From Zingiber officinale (taxonomy: Eukaryota > Streptophyta > Magnoliopsida > Zingiberales > Zingiberaceae): a stretch of DNA of 64,000 bases. Numbering within the stretch: position 1 is the stretch's first letter; each line of letters starts with the position of its first letter. Under the pieces are notes generated by a model that was not told the origin of the DNA, did no database searches, and was given only the letters and a program-made list of their open reading frames with translations. The position numbers were made by a program, and so were the translations under genes. The stretch spans positions 4,389,474-4,453,473 of the forward strand of contig NC_056002.1 in assembly GCF_018446385.1 (NCBI RefSeq). The letters are read 5' to 3'. Below are positions 36,301-48,513 of the stretch, piece after piece.

Positions 36301-39300
36301 GACTTACTTTTATACATGTACAATAATACATGGTTGATTGATCACAAAATTATACATGCATCACAATCAATCAAATATCATATACATATTATTTTTCCTC
36401 TGCCACCGCCACTTCTTTTCACATTTATCCTTCTAAGTAAACCTTCCTCAATAATGTAACACAATCTTTCGTCCAAGTTGAGTGCAGACTGACGGACAGT
36501 GCTCTATCTGATTTGTTGATATGTCTATGTTTATATGTAACAACAATTCAACTAACTATGAGCTAGTTCTCCATCTACACATCTCTGAAATTAAAATTTT
36601 TATTTTATTTAGCTTTATTAATCTATCACTTTATTTTTCACATATCATAACTTCACATTCTTAATTTACTCCATTCACTCTATAGGCATAAAGCTTGCTG
36701 AAAGCATCATCAAGGAGAAACTTGCTGCATGTGTCAATCGAGTACCAGGCATGTACAGCATTAACATGTTTTAGCAATAACAACTCTGCTTGAAATATTT
36801 GCCCAAAGTGTGTGCTTGCTGATCTTGTCCTTGTATTTTACAGAACCTGTCCATTGCAAATTTTTAAATGGTTTGGTTATGCAATTTGGCTTATATCAGA
36901 TTCTTGTCTGAAATTTTTATATACTATAGCAAAGTTCATAGTTCATCCTTTTGTTTCATGTCGTGTAGTCTGTGATTTAACATTCAGTAGGATAAATAGA
37001 ACAACATATTTTGATTCCTTTTAGCCAACCAAAGATATACCTAAGTAGGGTTATTTTCACTACACCCTACAATGCCCTCTCTAATAATGATGCATAAGAA
37101 TCCTTCTCTTACAAATCTTCGTCTTCTTGACTAGGTATCTAACTTATCCTTATGAGATCTTGCACATAGATCCAGCAAAAAGTAATTCTGCTCTACCAAC
37201 TGTTCTTCCATATCAAACATTTTGGACTTGTTGAGTATGGGCGAGCAAGGTTGTCAAATTGAGGATTGAATCAATGAATTATTTTGGTGATTATATGAAT
37301 TGTGAATCATACTGAATCATGAATCATGGGTTCATGCTAAAAAGATAAATAAGTAAAAACAAAGTACTTTAAATTATAAGATTATCCTATTTAACATCTA
37401 ATATGATTAATAAAGCACATTGCCACAAATAATAAAATGAATTATATAATTAAAAAGTCTAAAGGCCATATTGCTATATTGATATCCGAAAATCACCTAT
37501 GATTTAAATATCTAAAACAAAAACCTTCAAAGAGACATATTGGTATTGTATCATAATCTCTCTATATCCTCTTCACTCAAAATGTAATTATCCTCGTCAT
37601 CATCTTGGTCTAATATAACCACTTTTTTTTTTTCTTCACCTTCTTTCTCAAAAATTGCACTCACCTATGAAGGGAAGAAACCTCAAACATCTTGGCCAAC
37701 AAGTTCCTAAAATCAATTGCTGAAGGCCAAGGCTGAGATACTCCGATGCCTTATGGTTGAGGCTTGAGGAGTAGACATACGTTTCTGTGTCAATGGAGGG
37801 CGCTCAAGGAATATAGATGTCAATAAGGATTGCTGAGATCAGTTCAAATCATATTAATTTGGGCCAAATTGTATTGCATCAGTTGCAATAGTATTAAATC
37901 AGACCAATTCTAGACAGAAACAGCCCGCCATACATTTTGTACCATTTTGGGTGATTTGCATTTTGGATCATAGGATTCTGGTAACCATGTTGGTGAGTAG
38001 AACTCAGAAGGGACCGAATATAATTTCCACATTTTTGAGTTGGTGCCTTCAGATTAGGTATCTAGCTTACCCTTACGAGATGTTGCACATAGATCCAGGA
38101 AAAGGTAGTGCTTCTCCATGCAACAAGATTTCTAACTAGGTAAAGAAGTATGAGCATTGAGAGTTTGAACTAACTCAAGGTCTAACAAGATGGATAGAGT
38201 CCAAATAATGATCTACCTTTGCTATTGAATTGATATGGATCATGCATCCAGATATTCACTCTTATTAGATTATTATACTATAGATCTGATTAAGTCATTA
38301 ACGTTGAGTTCAATTAGATTTGTTCATCCTATAGTAATATTGAAGAAAGATTGTCTTTTCAGTCGCTGATGAAAATTTTCTTTACATTCATTAATTGAGT
38401 GTATATAGTATGGTGGAGAGAGACAGGGAGAGACCATAATAATGTATTACTGCTTTTATAAAGGTTTTCTGCATAACAATCTTCTATACTAACTGTATTG
38501 ATGCTGTGCTATCTTTATGAGTTTAAGAAAATCATACGATTTGGATGTTGGGATTTGGTGTTCATTCTTATGCTACATAATTCATAAATACATACAGCCA
38601 TTTTCCATGTTGACGTGGACATGTTAGAAAATTCAAGTGTTTGGGCAAAAAACCTTTTTATATTTTGGATCAGGTTTCATCAATAGGTAAATTTTCGAAT
38701 ATCATGATATGTGCATGCTTGGATATTTGATCTCTCTTGTAAGTGGTGTTCTCAGTGATTCTTTAGGTACAAGGTAGTTTACTTAGATGTGTTGATCTGA
38801 TGATTTATGTCACAAACGCTTACTGGTGATGAGAAACCAATCTATTTTTTAAATGCCTAGTTCCTTTTGATTTATATTTTTCTAAGTACGTGCCTGTTTT
38901 GCTCGCAGGTATCCAATCAGTTTATTGGTGGGATGGCAAGGTAGAAATAGTTTTATATTGAGTTATTTGTCTCAACTACTGACCTGTTAGTTCAGTCTAC
39001 TACATCCATGAATATTATTCAAGATTTCACTCAGTTAAATTCTTATCAGGAATTTTTTTCTATCCTAGTTTTGTTGACAGTTATATACAGTCCTAAATAG
39101 TTATATGCTGCAAGTTTAAGACGTCCAATTTCCATTAGATACAGTTATCGGTCATGCTTTAAAAATTCAGCATCGACCTGGTTAAAAATTGCAGCAGCAG
39201 GGTAGAATAACCCCCTTTACCTTAATGACTCAGATACAAACAGATTCGGAGGAACTACTGATAATAAAGACTCGCGAGTCTCTTCTTGGTGCTTTGACAG

Positions 39301-39520
39301 AGCATGTGAAGTCCAATCATGAATACGAGTAAGTGCCATTTGAACATTGGTTGTGATTAAATATGTTTAACTGATGAGAAATCAATCTGCAGGTTCAACC
39401 TCCATCATTGGTAAACTAACAATCTGAAATTGTTGCAGGGTTCCTGAAGTGATTGCGTTGCCCATCACTGGTGGTAATCTCAAGTATCTTGAGTGGATCA
39501 AGGACAGTACTAGATCATGA
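33337..39520 (+). CDS. CUTA: CutA1-like protein, probably plastid-targeted
   Basis: Six exons (33337-33491, 34344-34459, 36686-36748, 38909-38940, 39234-39328 and 39439-39520) join without a break to 180 residues. The first 70 or so residues are serine-, proline- and arginine-rich with a hydrophobic stretch (about 35-50), typical of the transit region of plant CutA. The mature part is clear CutA: VPSIVVYVTVPNKDAG, KLAESIIKEKLAACVN, SVYWWDGK, the signature DSEELLIIKTR, and VPEVIALPITGGNLKYLEWI at the C-terminus. CutA forms trimers with a ferredoxin-like fold and binds copper in some species; its plant role is unsettled. Intron 3 appears to use a GC donor (CCAG|GCATGT at 36749). Introns 2 and 3 exceed 2 kb, and intron 3 contains a direct repeat. 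Confidence 0.92.
37131..38124. repeat. Pair of about 70-bp direct repeats in CutA intron 3
   Basis: 37131-37200 and 38054-38124 share AGGTATCTA-CTTA-CCTTA, then GAGAT-TTGCACATAGATCC, then AGCAAAAAGTA / AGGAAAAGGTA. The interval between them is ordinary AT-rich DNA. They may be two pieces of a dispersed repeat or the ends of a larger insertion. No coding role is apparent. Confidence 0.6.
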
Positions 39521-42073
39521 GGTTTCCCACGGAGTAGTTTTGAGCGTGATGCTGAGTTTTCCTGCTCGAATGGACATTATCCGAATAAGTTGCACTTGAA
39601 GGACTATCAGTTAAAGTATTGTCTTTTTTTTTTTTTTTTTTTGGCATTAGCATCGGTTTCTTGTATGCAGTTGTGTTTGTTTACTGGTGCATGCTTTTGT
39701 TTAATGCTTCCAAAAACTGTGATCCGTCAACTAGAATGATGGCTAAATAGTATGTTGGGTGATTGCTTCTCCCACGCCTTGACTGATTCTCACTTTGCTT
39801 TTGTAGCTGGTAGAATTGCTCAACCTCTCACTTTGATTGGCGAAACTTAACAAACAAACCTAGAAGAGGCTCCAACCCGGTGCAAATTTTTTTGCAAGTG
39901 ATTACACAACTTCAATGCTCATTTCCTGTTTAAACGTGTTGACGTTCTGTTTCATTTTATTTTATCAATTTCATTGGCCTGAATAGCTTAATTGACTTGC
40001 TAGACTGACCCTCTTTGCCCTATTGGTCAGTTGTCTGAATCTATTTGTTCGATTGATCAACTTGACTAGCCAAACCAATCCTACTCAGTGATCCAATCGA
40101 CACACTTGGGCTAACCAGCTTGCTCAATTTGTCCAACCGATCTCCATGAACTCACCACCTAGAGAAGATGATACCACCCACACTAATTCATCTATAACTT
40201 CTAAAGTGCGATCACAAATTCCATCTAATATAAATTCTTGAGTGCTGCAAGAGTTGAACTTGAGACGGGTTGGCGGGGGCACTGGAGACGAGTATATTCA
40301 TCTTTTGCCATCTTAAGTGCTGCAAGAGTGGTCCTCTCATGGCAGTATGATAATTGAAATATGAGATATTGCCACATGAAATTTTGGAATTGAAACTCAA
40401 CATGTTCGAGCAAACCATCCCTATGTCTTGACCATCTGTATTCATGGCTAGTGGCTATTTATAATTTATCTTCTCTGTGTTGACCTAGGAATGAATTGAG
40501 CGGGAGCGTTAAGGACGAATGAATCATTTTTTTTTTGTCACATTGAGTGCTGCAAGAGTGTTCCAACGAAATGTCCAACTGACTAGGGGGTGACATCCTA
40601 ATGACGGTCGACACTTTTCTCCCTCTCACTTGCTCGGTTGCTCGAGTTAGAGATTATTGATTATATAATTTCTTGAGGTGTGTTTTTTGTGCGCTAAAAG
40701 TTGTCCGTTCTGAACTTCACTAAGAACCGATGAACTCCGTGGCAATTAAAAAACAATCCATCTTGGACTATTCCCACTCTATGTGACACTTCAACTCTGT
40801 GCTCTCATTTCATTAGTGATCCTAAGAATGTTGAACATATCAATAGCACAAAGAACAAAGGAATTGCTTCATTGTCTAATCAACTGTCCCACAATTGACA
40901 GGATAGGGAATTTATTTATCTATCTATAATGATAGACGACAAACATCATAATGCAGGTACTTGTAGCATTGCTATAGCACGCAGAAGGGCAATACATGAA
41001 AAATTTATGTCACAAAGACAGGTATAGATAATCTCAGAGCACTGTGATATATAGAACCTTCTATTTCACCATTAAATGATATGATTATGAAACAGAAAAA
41101 CAAAAAAAGATCTTTGCCCAGTTTACAGTCCAGAAAGCAGGCATGAACGGCAAAGTCTAGGAAAAGCACTTTCTTGCATGTCATGGGAACAATATGTACA
41201 CACAATTTCGTAGCATAAGGGATGTCATAGTTAATAAGGAATATCAATATCATTGGCAGAGTATTTGGTGAACAAAAGCTACTCCAACTTGTGAATATTA
41301 TGTTGTGTGCTAGCCATCTGACATCGTTATGACCAAATTGCTAAAAAAAAAAAATTATAACCAATAGTTTCCCTTAAATATAATCTAATCCAATCTAATG
41401 ACTCATTCAAATCAATGAGATAATGTATTGGATTGCTATAATCCTACAGGTTAAATGCTGTTTTAGAAGTTCAGCTTTGATACTTAGGCCACTTAAAGCA
41501 ACCATACCGTCAAATTACATGTTTCATGTGCTTGCCATATGAAGTATCACAAAAACTTGGGCTAGGATTCGGTTAGAGACCTAATCATGTCAGAAGCTAA
41601 GCTCTTGACAAAAGGAAGCAAATTGTAGACTTATGGTTTAACTAGAAACACCATATGCTTGCAAGTGACCATCAATCAGACATAATCAAAATTTATTTAC
41701 ATGATAATACTATGTGAAAGAATGAGAATCAGAACCACATTAGGCAAAATTAAGATATGATAAGCAAGTGTGAATAATGTTTAAGTAAAACCAAAATGAC
41801 AATAAACTTTGTAGGCGGTAAGGATAAAAAGGAGTACCTTTCACAGAAATCTTCCTTCACAAATAGCAGAAGTCACAAAACACTTTCCATGCAATCGGAG
41901 TTCAGGAAGTCAAATCCCCATTAAGCAGTCCTTATAAAGTTACAAGGATTACGAACTGATAAAAGATAACTAAAACAATGGTGGTCAGGATTCCAATACA
42001 ACAATGCTGACCAATCAAAATACAGCGGCATTACAAGTGATCATTTGTCACCTTGAACTGAAAAACTAGTACA
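39521..42073. other. Intergenic region between the convergent CutA and DnaJ genes
   Basis: CutA 3' UTR, then AT-rich DNA with SINE-like pieces at 40.2-40.6 kb. A T17 run lies near 39626-39642. The last few hundred bases should hold the DnaJ 3' UTR on the minus strand. No other gene was seen. Confidence 0.5.
40228..40620 (+). repeat. SINE-like fragments, partly tandem
   Basis: GAGTGCTGCAAGAGT occurs three times (about 40241, 40316 and 40547). GATATTGCCACATGAAAT followed by GGAATTGAAACTCAACATG (40365-40403) is the inverted counterpart of the 32.5-kb family's TCAAGTTTTAACTTCAATAT-CTCATGTGGCAACACC. The copies are strongly diverged. Confidence 0.45.
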
Positions 42074-43309
42074 CTAAGGCATCCGCAGATGCAGCTCTTC
42101 ATCCCTCAGAAAGGGAAGATTCTGAAGGTTGTCTAGAATTTCATCAGTAGCATTAACATCTATATGAAAGTTAATAGTATAATCATCAACTGCATGGACT
42201 CCATCCTCAGAACCAGTCTTAATTTCTTGATTGATATTTATATCTCTACCTTGGACTCCTCCAATGTTTATAGGCATTGCCTCACTGACTGGCCATGGCT
42301 CAGGAACGTTAGGCAATTCAACACTTGCACTACTTTTCCCTTGGTTCCCACTAGCCAAATGATACTTCCTTGGACGCCCGACTTTTTTCACCGCCATCTT
42401 CTTACTCCTCATACCAGACCGCATCGACTCTGGCTCCACCAGGTTCTCATTGTTCCCGTTATTCTGCGGCTTGCCATGTGGATTCGACGATGAGCGTGCC
42501 ATATCTTGCTGCTGATGATTGGAAGTTTTCAGTGGTTCGCTCATTCGTGAACAGGAGGACATTGGAAAGAACGGTTTCCACTCTGCATTGAGATCTCCTT
42601 TGGCGAAGATATCCGGAGCACCAGGAAATCCAAGAGGAAAGAAGCCCCATGAGCAGTAGTACATGTCGGTGCCTGGAACGACCGGGGGAGAAGCTGCGAG
42701 CTTGGTGGCTCGGAACCCTTGGCGGCAATTAGGGCAGCGGATGGTCTGGTTTAGATACTCCCTAGAGTATTGGTGCACGTAGCAGCAGGATTGGCAGGCT
42801 GTCCAAAAGGGATCTTTGGAGATAGGGGTGGGGGTGGAAGAGAAAGTATGGTCAGGAGAAGACGGCATCGCGGTGGAGGAGTTGGCTACGTGGAGCTCGG
42901 CATCGAAAAGGGACTTCTTTGAGGGATCCGAGAGAACCGCAAAGGCATCGGTCACAAGACGAAAGGCGGAGTCAGCTCCGTGGAACTTATTGCGGTCCGG
43001 ATGGAGGAGGAGCGCGAGCCGACGGTACTGGCCCTTGACGGCAGCCATGTCGGCGTTAGTGGAGGGGGAGGAAGCTGAGGGGGGCTGGAGCTGAAGGATG
43101 GCGTACCAGTCGACGTGGTTATTGATCCATCGCTGGGAAGCGAGGAGGACGTCGGCGATGGCGAGGGTCTGGTCGACGCCGTCGAGAAGGGGATCCGCCT
43201 CCATCGCCCGCTCCGCGAACCGCTTGCACGCGGAAAGATCCCGCTCCCCGAGGAGCCTAAGCGCGATGGCCAGCCATTGCTTCGCTTCGGCCGTGGCGCC
43301 GGTTTCCAT
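42074..43309 (-). CDS. DnaJ (J-domain) protein with zinc-ribbon-like and AT-hook motifs
   Basis: A single uninterrupted frame of 411 residues. The J domain spans about residues 66-140: DWYAILQLQP, then a QYRRLALLLHPDRNK segment with the HPD tripeptide at 103-105, and DAFAVLSDPSKKSLFDAEL. A cysteine-rich patch with C172, C175, C192 and C195 (FWTACQSC and IRCPNC) resembles a zinc ribbon. An AT-hook-like GRPRK lies at 311-315 next to a basic run, which hints at a nuclear location. Before the J domain, helices around 1-60 (ERAMEADPLLDGVDQTLAIA) are typical of plant DnaJ proteins of the 'molecular chaperone Hsp40/DnaJ family' with this zinc patch. The HPD would stimulate Hsp70 ATPase. No intron is needed. 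It is divergently arranged with the MADS gene 1.7 kb away. The exact ortholog is not assigned. Confidence 0.9.
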   Translation of the reverse strand: METGATAEAKQWLAIALRLLGERDLSACKRFAERAMEADPLLDGVDQTLAIADVLLASQRWINNHVDWYAILQLQPPSASSPSTNADMAAVKGQYRRLALLLHPDRNKFHGADSAFRLVTDAFAVLSDPSKKSLFDAELHVANSSTAMPSSPDHTFSSTPTPISKDPFWTACQSCCYVHQYSREYLNQTIRCPNCRQGFRATKLAASPPVVPGTDMYYCSWGFFPLGFPGAPDIFAKGDLNAEWKPFFPMSSCSRMSEPLKTSNHQQQDMARSSSNPHGKPQNNGNNENLVEPESMRSGMRSKKMAVKKVGRPRKYHLASGNQGKSSASVELPNVPEPWPVSEAMPINIGGVQGRDININQEIKTGSEDGVHAVDDYTINFHIDVNATDEILDNLQNLPFLRDEELHLRMP

Positions 43310-44640
43310 CTCGCCGTCCGTCGTTCACTCCTCCCTGCCGATGATGTGACCGAAGACGAGTCCGTGGCGGGGGTGACTAGGTCAAAATGCGGGGCAATAT
43401 GAAATGACCGAAAAAGGCTCAAGCATCTGGATCCGGCAGAGGCCACATCGGCCGAAGACGCAGAGCCGCAGGGGTATTATAGTAATATTCATTCAAATTG
43501 GACGATGGATATTTAACTCGCAAGCTGATTAGCCACGTGTGCCAACCACGTGCTTCTCCTTCCGCAGTTTTGTTTAATCTTTTTTTGACCATTAAATTTA
43601 ATTAGCATTAAAGTTCACACCTTTCAAAATCACCTACCATTTTTATTTCTAAAAAATATATTACTTTTTGATCCAAAAATGCTTAAATAACCTCTATTGA
43701 TCTAGTCAAGTAGAGTGATTCCTAATAGATAGATCAATAGATTAACTTTGCATCTAGATTATTCAATGATTTCCAATTGAATAATATGGCTTTCGATGAG
43801 TGGCAAATAATTTAAGTGGTAACAGGATTAGACAAAGTGTGTTGGATAAATAATATTTCCTAAAAATTATAAAAGTAGGGGTGAAATTGAAAGTGAGATA
43901 GCTTTAAATATTCTAACATCTTTAATTCTTTGGATTATCAAGATTCCTTTTATTGGAAAGCCTGTTAATTCTATTTAAATGAATACTTAATTTTATATCT
44001 TATGAATATTATTTACATTTAAAGATTTTCAAAAAAAATATAAAAATAGTTTATAACCAAATTAGAAAAAGACAGAACGTTTTAATATGAACATATGCGA
44101 AATTAAAGTGCTTCATAAGGAAATTGGCCACTAGTCAATGTCGCATAATAATAAGTGCGCAGATACAAAAGCAGCCAGGACCTTCCGTAGAGCTGGTACG
44201 TGGACCTCGAAAAGCCCATCCACCCGTCTCCAAATCTCCCCATCCAGCCTACAAAATCTTTTATGCCACTGCCATCACTCACCGTCAGATCTAATCACGC
44301 CAGGATCCGAGAGTCCACCCTGCACCCCACAAATCTTCCCATGCGCCCATTCCCCAAAACTGCCGTACAGTCCCTAATAAGTAATTTTACTTAATTTATT
44401 ACAGTCCAGTTCTTAATCCGATGGACTAAGTTCTTCCCAACACATATTAAATCACACACACAAATAAAAAATTAATAACTCCGATTTATCAGAAAAAAAA
44501 AAGAAGAGGATTTTTTACCCTTAAAATTTGAACAGTGCACCATGTGTTTTACACGCCGAGTTAAAAGCTGCAAGAAGGGAGCAGCGCCACAATGCGTCCT
44601 CTCCCTTTCCGTCGCAGCTGCCCTTTCTGGCCTTCTCCGC
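43310..44640. other. Divergent intergenic region between the DnaJ and MADS genes
   Basis: Contains both promoters. The DnaJ side is GC-rich to about 43460, then AT-rich DNA follows to 44130. A C/T-rich stretch at 44170-44370 and a TATA-poor C/T block near 44580-44640 precede the MADS gene. Two ACGTG cores (near 43534 and 43548, CCACGTGTGCCAACCACGTG) are G-box-like sites. Confidence 0.5.
43532..43552. promoter_or_regulatory. Two closely spaced G-box-like motifs
   Basis: CCACGTGTGCCAACCACGTG contains two CACGTG hexamers, the core bound by plant bZIP and bHLH factors, in the divergent promoter region. They lie about 225 bases upstream of the DnaJ start. Function is inferred from the motif only. 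Confidence 0.45.
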
Positions 44641-44734
44641 GCCTTAAAATCCGATCGCGAGAGCCAATTTCGCAGACCTAAATCTCAGCTCCAAATCAGC
44701 TAATCGGTGAGCACTTTTGCTATCTTCTTCTTCT

Positions 44735-44772
44735 CTGCTTTTTGTTCCTCCTCCTCTTCTTCTTCTTCTCTT

Positions 44773-44802
<30 letters not shown>
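44735..44802. repeat. CT-rich tract and (TA)n microsatellite in the MADS leader
   Basis: Repeated TCC/TCT triplets (44735-44770) run through a short GT repeat into a TA run (44781-44801). C/T-rich leaders followed by microsatellites are common in plant 5' UTRs. Confidence 0.8.
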
Positions 44803-44803
<1 letters not shown>

Positions 44804-44984
44804 TTTTCCATGTTAGGGTTTGATTCTCGTAGCGTGATTCGCTTAATTTGGAAATTACCTACGTGCCTTTTGTTTTCCATAATGACGCATAAGAAGCGGA
44901 GCGGGTGTGGTTTCCTTTTATGGGTGGAAATTGATTCGCCATTGTTCTTGGCGTGAATCGTACAGCGAGGCAGGTGAATTGCTG

Positions 44985-47976
44985 ATGGCGAGGGAGAAGA
45001 TTGAGATAAAGAAGATAAAGAGCGCAACGGCGAGGCAGGTGACCTTCTCGAAGCGGCGCCGGGGGCTGTTCAAGAAGGCGGAGGAGCTCTCCGTGCTGTG
45101 CGACGCCGAGGTGGCGCTCATCGTCTTCTCCGCCACCGGCAAGCTCTTTGAGTTCGCTAGCTCTAGGTAAAGTAATTAATCTTACTGTTAACTAATTAAT
45201 TAGCGAATAAATATCGAGTATTTAGCTGTCTAATTATTATTATTATTATTATTATTTTGGTTTGCATTTTACCAAATCACTGATGCCTGAAGCTGCTTTC
45301 TTTTACGGACTATTCATTGCAATATATTAATACACCAATTGATTTATGAAATTGTACATTATTAAAGCAACAGAGACCCTTTAATGGCCGATAATTAAAG
45401 CCGTAAGGAAATTTGTAATACGGACCATTTTGGCAAATTAGACAGAGTCAAAGCTAAAGTTTATGCCAAAATTAAGGCGTGAGAGAGATCAATTTAACCA
45501 TTCAGTTTAGAAATGGTTAAAAATCGAAAAGGGAGAATAATATTCATTGCTAGTTTTGTTGCAAACAAAGTAGACAAATTTCTTCTAGTTTCTTTGGAAG
45601 TTTCTGATGGGTGTATAAGTTAATTTAAAGTCAGTTTCGAGCTTGGTATACTCCATTCACTCAGTACGAAGTGTTGTAGATTACTCGCGTTGTTGTAGAT
45701 TGCTTATAACTAGAATACTTAAGCAATGTATGTTATGTGTTTGTGGAATTGGCACAAACAACCTAACAATATCACATTCAAACACACGGGTTAACGCAGT
45801 TGGTACCTGCACGAGTGGATGCTCAAATAGGTCTTGGGGTCAATTCTCAGCGATGACCTCCCTCGTGCAAAGGACCGTTGTGCTAGGACAAATGCCCCCT
45901 TTGATTTACGCCTTTCCGGAGAGTGTGGAGTCAACTTGGAGGAGCCACTAAGGTGACGGCGTACCTTTTGCTCCAGTAAATATGCCAATGTGAACAACTT
46001 CAAAAGTTTAAGAGCTTCACAAATATATATTGTCCATAAATGTGTAATATTGAGTGTGTTAAATGAAATCAAATATCACAACTGTTTGGAAAAAGAAGTC
46101 ATGTAGGCTTGTATCATATAATGGCAACATAGACCATAATTCAGAGTGACTGAGAAGAGTACAAATGAGTGCATAAGATGGTCACAATGCAACCATATAC
46201 ACTAAGAATATCTAATGAATGCAATCTACTCAGCTCTAATCTTGGCTCATGCTTCCTCATGCGATGCAACTAGCGTGCGTGAAGATGGGTGATCTCGCAA
46301 TCGGTTGTGGCATCATTCAATCCTAGATGCAATCAAACATAGGATAATTTATCTAGATCTATAGATAGTTTAAAATCAGGTTTTAAGAACATATATGGTT
46401 AAATTGTAGATAATGCATATCCCTAACTATTCTAAGATTTGAAATATAGGGATTTTAGTGAATGCAAAATAATTCAACCCAGTTAGTTAATGTTATACAT
46501 CGTGATCAATTTATGAATGTAGAAGAATGCCGAGGTTTCTTTGTCTAACAGTAATTGTTGCATGTATAGGTTTAGAATTGTTTCGTCAACGACATACTTA
46601 TGATACAAAAAATTTAGTAATTTACTTCAAGTAATTGTTGGAGCCTTAAATAATAGGTCTTAGAATGTACCAACACTCATCTGGATTTGGCCTTGTGTAA
46701 GATGTTTAACATTTGATTGCTCAAAATATAGAAAAATGAATGTATTCACAAAGGCTAACAAAAGCGACACACCACTTGAAATTCAATTATTACTAATTTT
46801 TTTTGGTATATGACATACATTAATTGTATAGATGACTAATGTGCATAAACAATACAAATATATGCTGTTCTTAGTTTGTATTGAAATCTTCTTTTGGTGG
46901 ATTTGAGCAACCATACATATATAAGCTTATATTCATGGTTTGGTTCATCGCCATAGATGCTATATGCCATCATTTAGTCACTCTTTGGCATTGTGGTTGC
47001 AGTGTTAAGGACATTCTTGAAAAACGCTGTACAGATTCACAGAATTTGCAGAAAGAAGAACATCCATACTTCGACTTAAATGTAATTCTTTTTTAAACTA
47101 TTAAACATAGCTAAACATGATTTTCTATTCATCTACTCATTATTTAGACTTTATGAATCAATAAACTCTCCTTTTAGATAGATGACAACATCTATGCAAG
47201 CCTGAGATTAGAAGTGGCCCAGGAAAGCCTTCGATTAAGGTATCCTTTATTAGTTTTAACTGCAGTACACTTAAAATATATCTTCATGCTATATATTGTC
47301 AGGCAAATGAGAGGAGAAGAGCTTAAAACTTTGACGATCCATGAGCTTCTACATCTAGAGAAGATCCTTGAAGAAGGATTAACTCGTGTGCTCGAGAAAA
47401 AGGTGCGAGTTTCTTTGTCAATTCGACAAACTACTAACTCTTTCAGCATCCATTACGAATTTAATTTACACTTTCTAAACTACCAGGTCCATCAAATCAT
47501 GGATCAGATTAATGATCTCCGAGAAAAGGTGACATTATATATATATCGAAGTGAAAAAAGGTTTTACAAATTGTATAACATATATAAATCAGTCAGACAA
47601 TATTTTTAAAAAAATTTATTTGTGCAGGAAAAGCAACTGACAGGAGAAAATGAGAGGCTGAAACAACAAGTAAAACCTTTCTTAAATAGAACTAATTAGA
47701 AATTAATTAGTATTTACTCATTATATTAATCATGTGGTGAAGATGGCAAAGGAAGAGAAACAAGTAGTGACTGAATCAGAAAACCTTACGTGTGAAGATG
47801 GCCAGTCAGCTGAATCAGTCTCTGATGCTTTGCACTCTAGAACGCTTCTGGATCGTGTCAATGTTAATTCAGATACTACACTCAAATTAGGGTACGCAAA
47901 CCTAAAGCTAATTTATTAACTCAATATAATAGCGATTTATGTTTGGGGGATTAACGTTTGCAGGTTGCCAGTGTAA
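44985..47976 (+). CDS. SVP-clade (StMADS11) MIKC-type MADS-box transcription factor
   Basis: Eight exons: 44985-45166, 47003-47081, 47178-47239, 47303-47402, 47487-47528, 47628-47669, 47743-47891 and 47964-47976. The internal sizes 79, 62, 100, 42 and 42 are the classic MIKC pattern, and the parts close to 222 residues. The MADS domain (1-60) reads [20 protein letters not shown], then [20 protein letters not shown], as in SVP, JOINTLESS and OsMADS22/47/55. The I region (SVKDILEKR) and K-box ([20 protein letters not shown], then [14 protein letters not shown]) follow. The C-terminus ends LKLGLPV, close to the SVP-clade ending. Members bind CArG boxes and usually restrain flowering or set inflorescence and bud identity. 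Intron 1 (1.8 kb) contains a SINE. The last exon codes for only four residues, so it is easily missed. Confidence 0.93.
45785..45975 (+). repeat. tRNA-derived SINE in intron 1 of the MADS gene
   Basis: The head GGGTTAACGCAGTTGGTACC...TGCACGAGTGG has a pol III A-box shape. GGGGTCAATTCTC, 40 bases on, serves as a B box, followed by a C/T-rich body. It is in the same orientation as the gene. A precise tail and target duplication were not identified. Confidence 0.55.
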
Positions 47977-48513
47977 AATTGGGTCTCATTTCTGTTCAGG
48001 AGAATACTTGAAAACAGAAACCAAAAGCTACGTATTAAGTTGGATCGAGTATTAGTAATGCTGCACTTTCTATTCTATATATAGTTATGTATGGACACTC
48101 TTAATTATAAGAACATGAAAACTCTGTAGTTAAGTATGTATTTTGCGTAGAGTTCATGTGAATCAGTCTTGCGTTACTTGCAATAAACTTTATCGTTATT
48201 ATTATCGTGGTCGATCGTTTATGTTGATATTGTTTTAATTGTTATTGTTAAATTTGATTGTTCGAATGTATAAAAATAAATAAATTGATTCCTTGACTGT
48301 ATTCAACGCGCGGGGCCCACGGAAAAAAACAAGGGTTAAAAAAAAAGTGGGGCCCACGGCAAAAAAACAAGGGTTAAAAAAAAAGTGTTTAAATTTGAAA
48401 AAGGTTAAGTAAATTCCTACTTCGGCAATTCGTCGGATGGTTTTGGCTTTTGGGGGGGACTGGCGCTTGCTGCAATCTTCCCCGAGAAGGAAATCAGGAG
48501 CCACCGAGCAAGG

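Noticed and set aside
42952-43446. 164-codon minus-strand frame overlapping the DnaJ start
   Set aside because: It is an alternative frame of the same DNA, and its serine- and proline-rich product has no J domain. The 42074-43309 frame has one.
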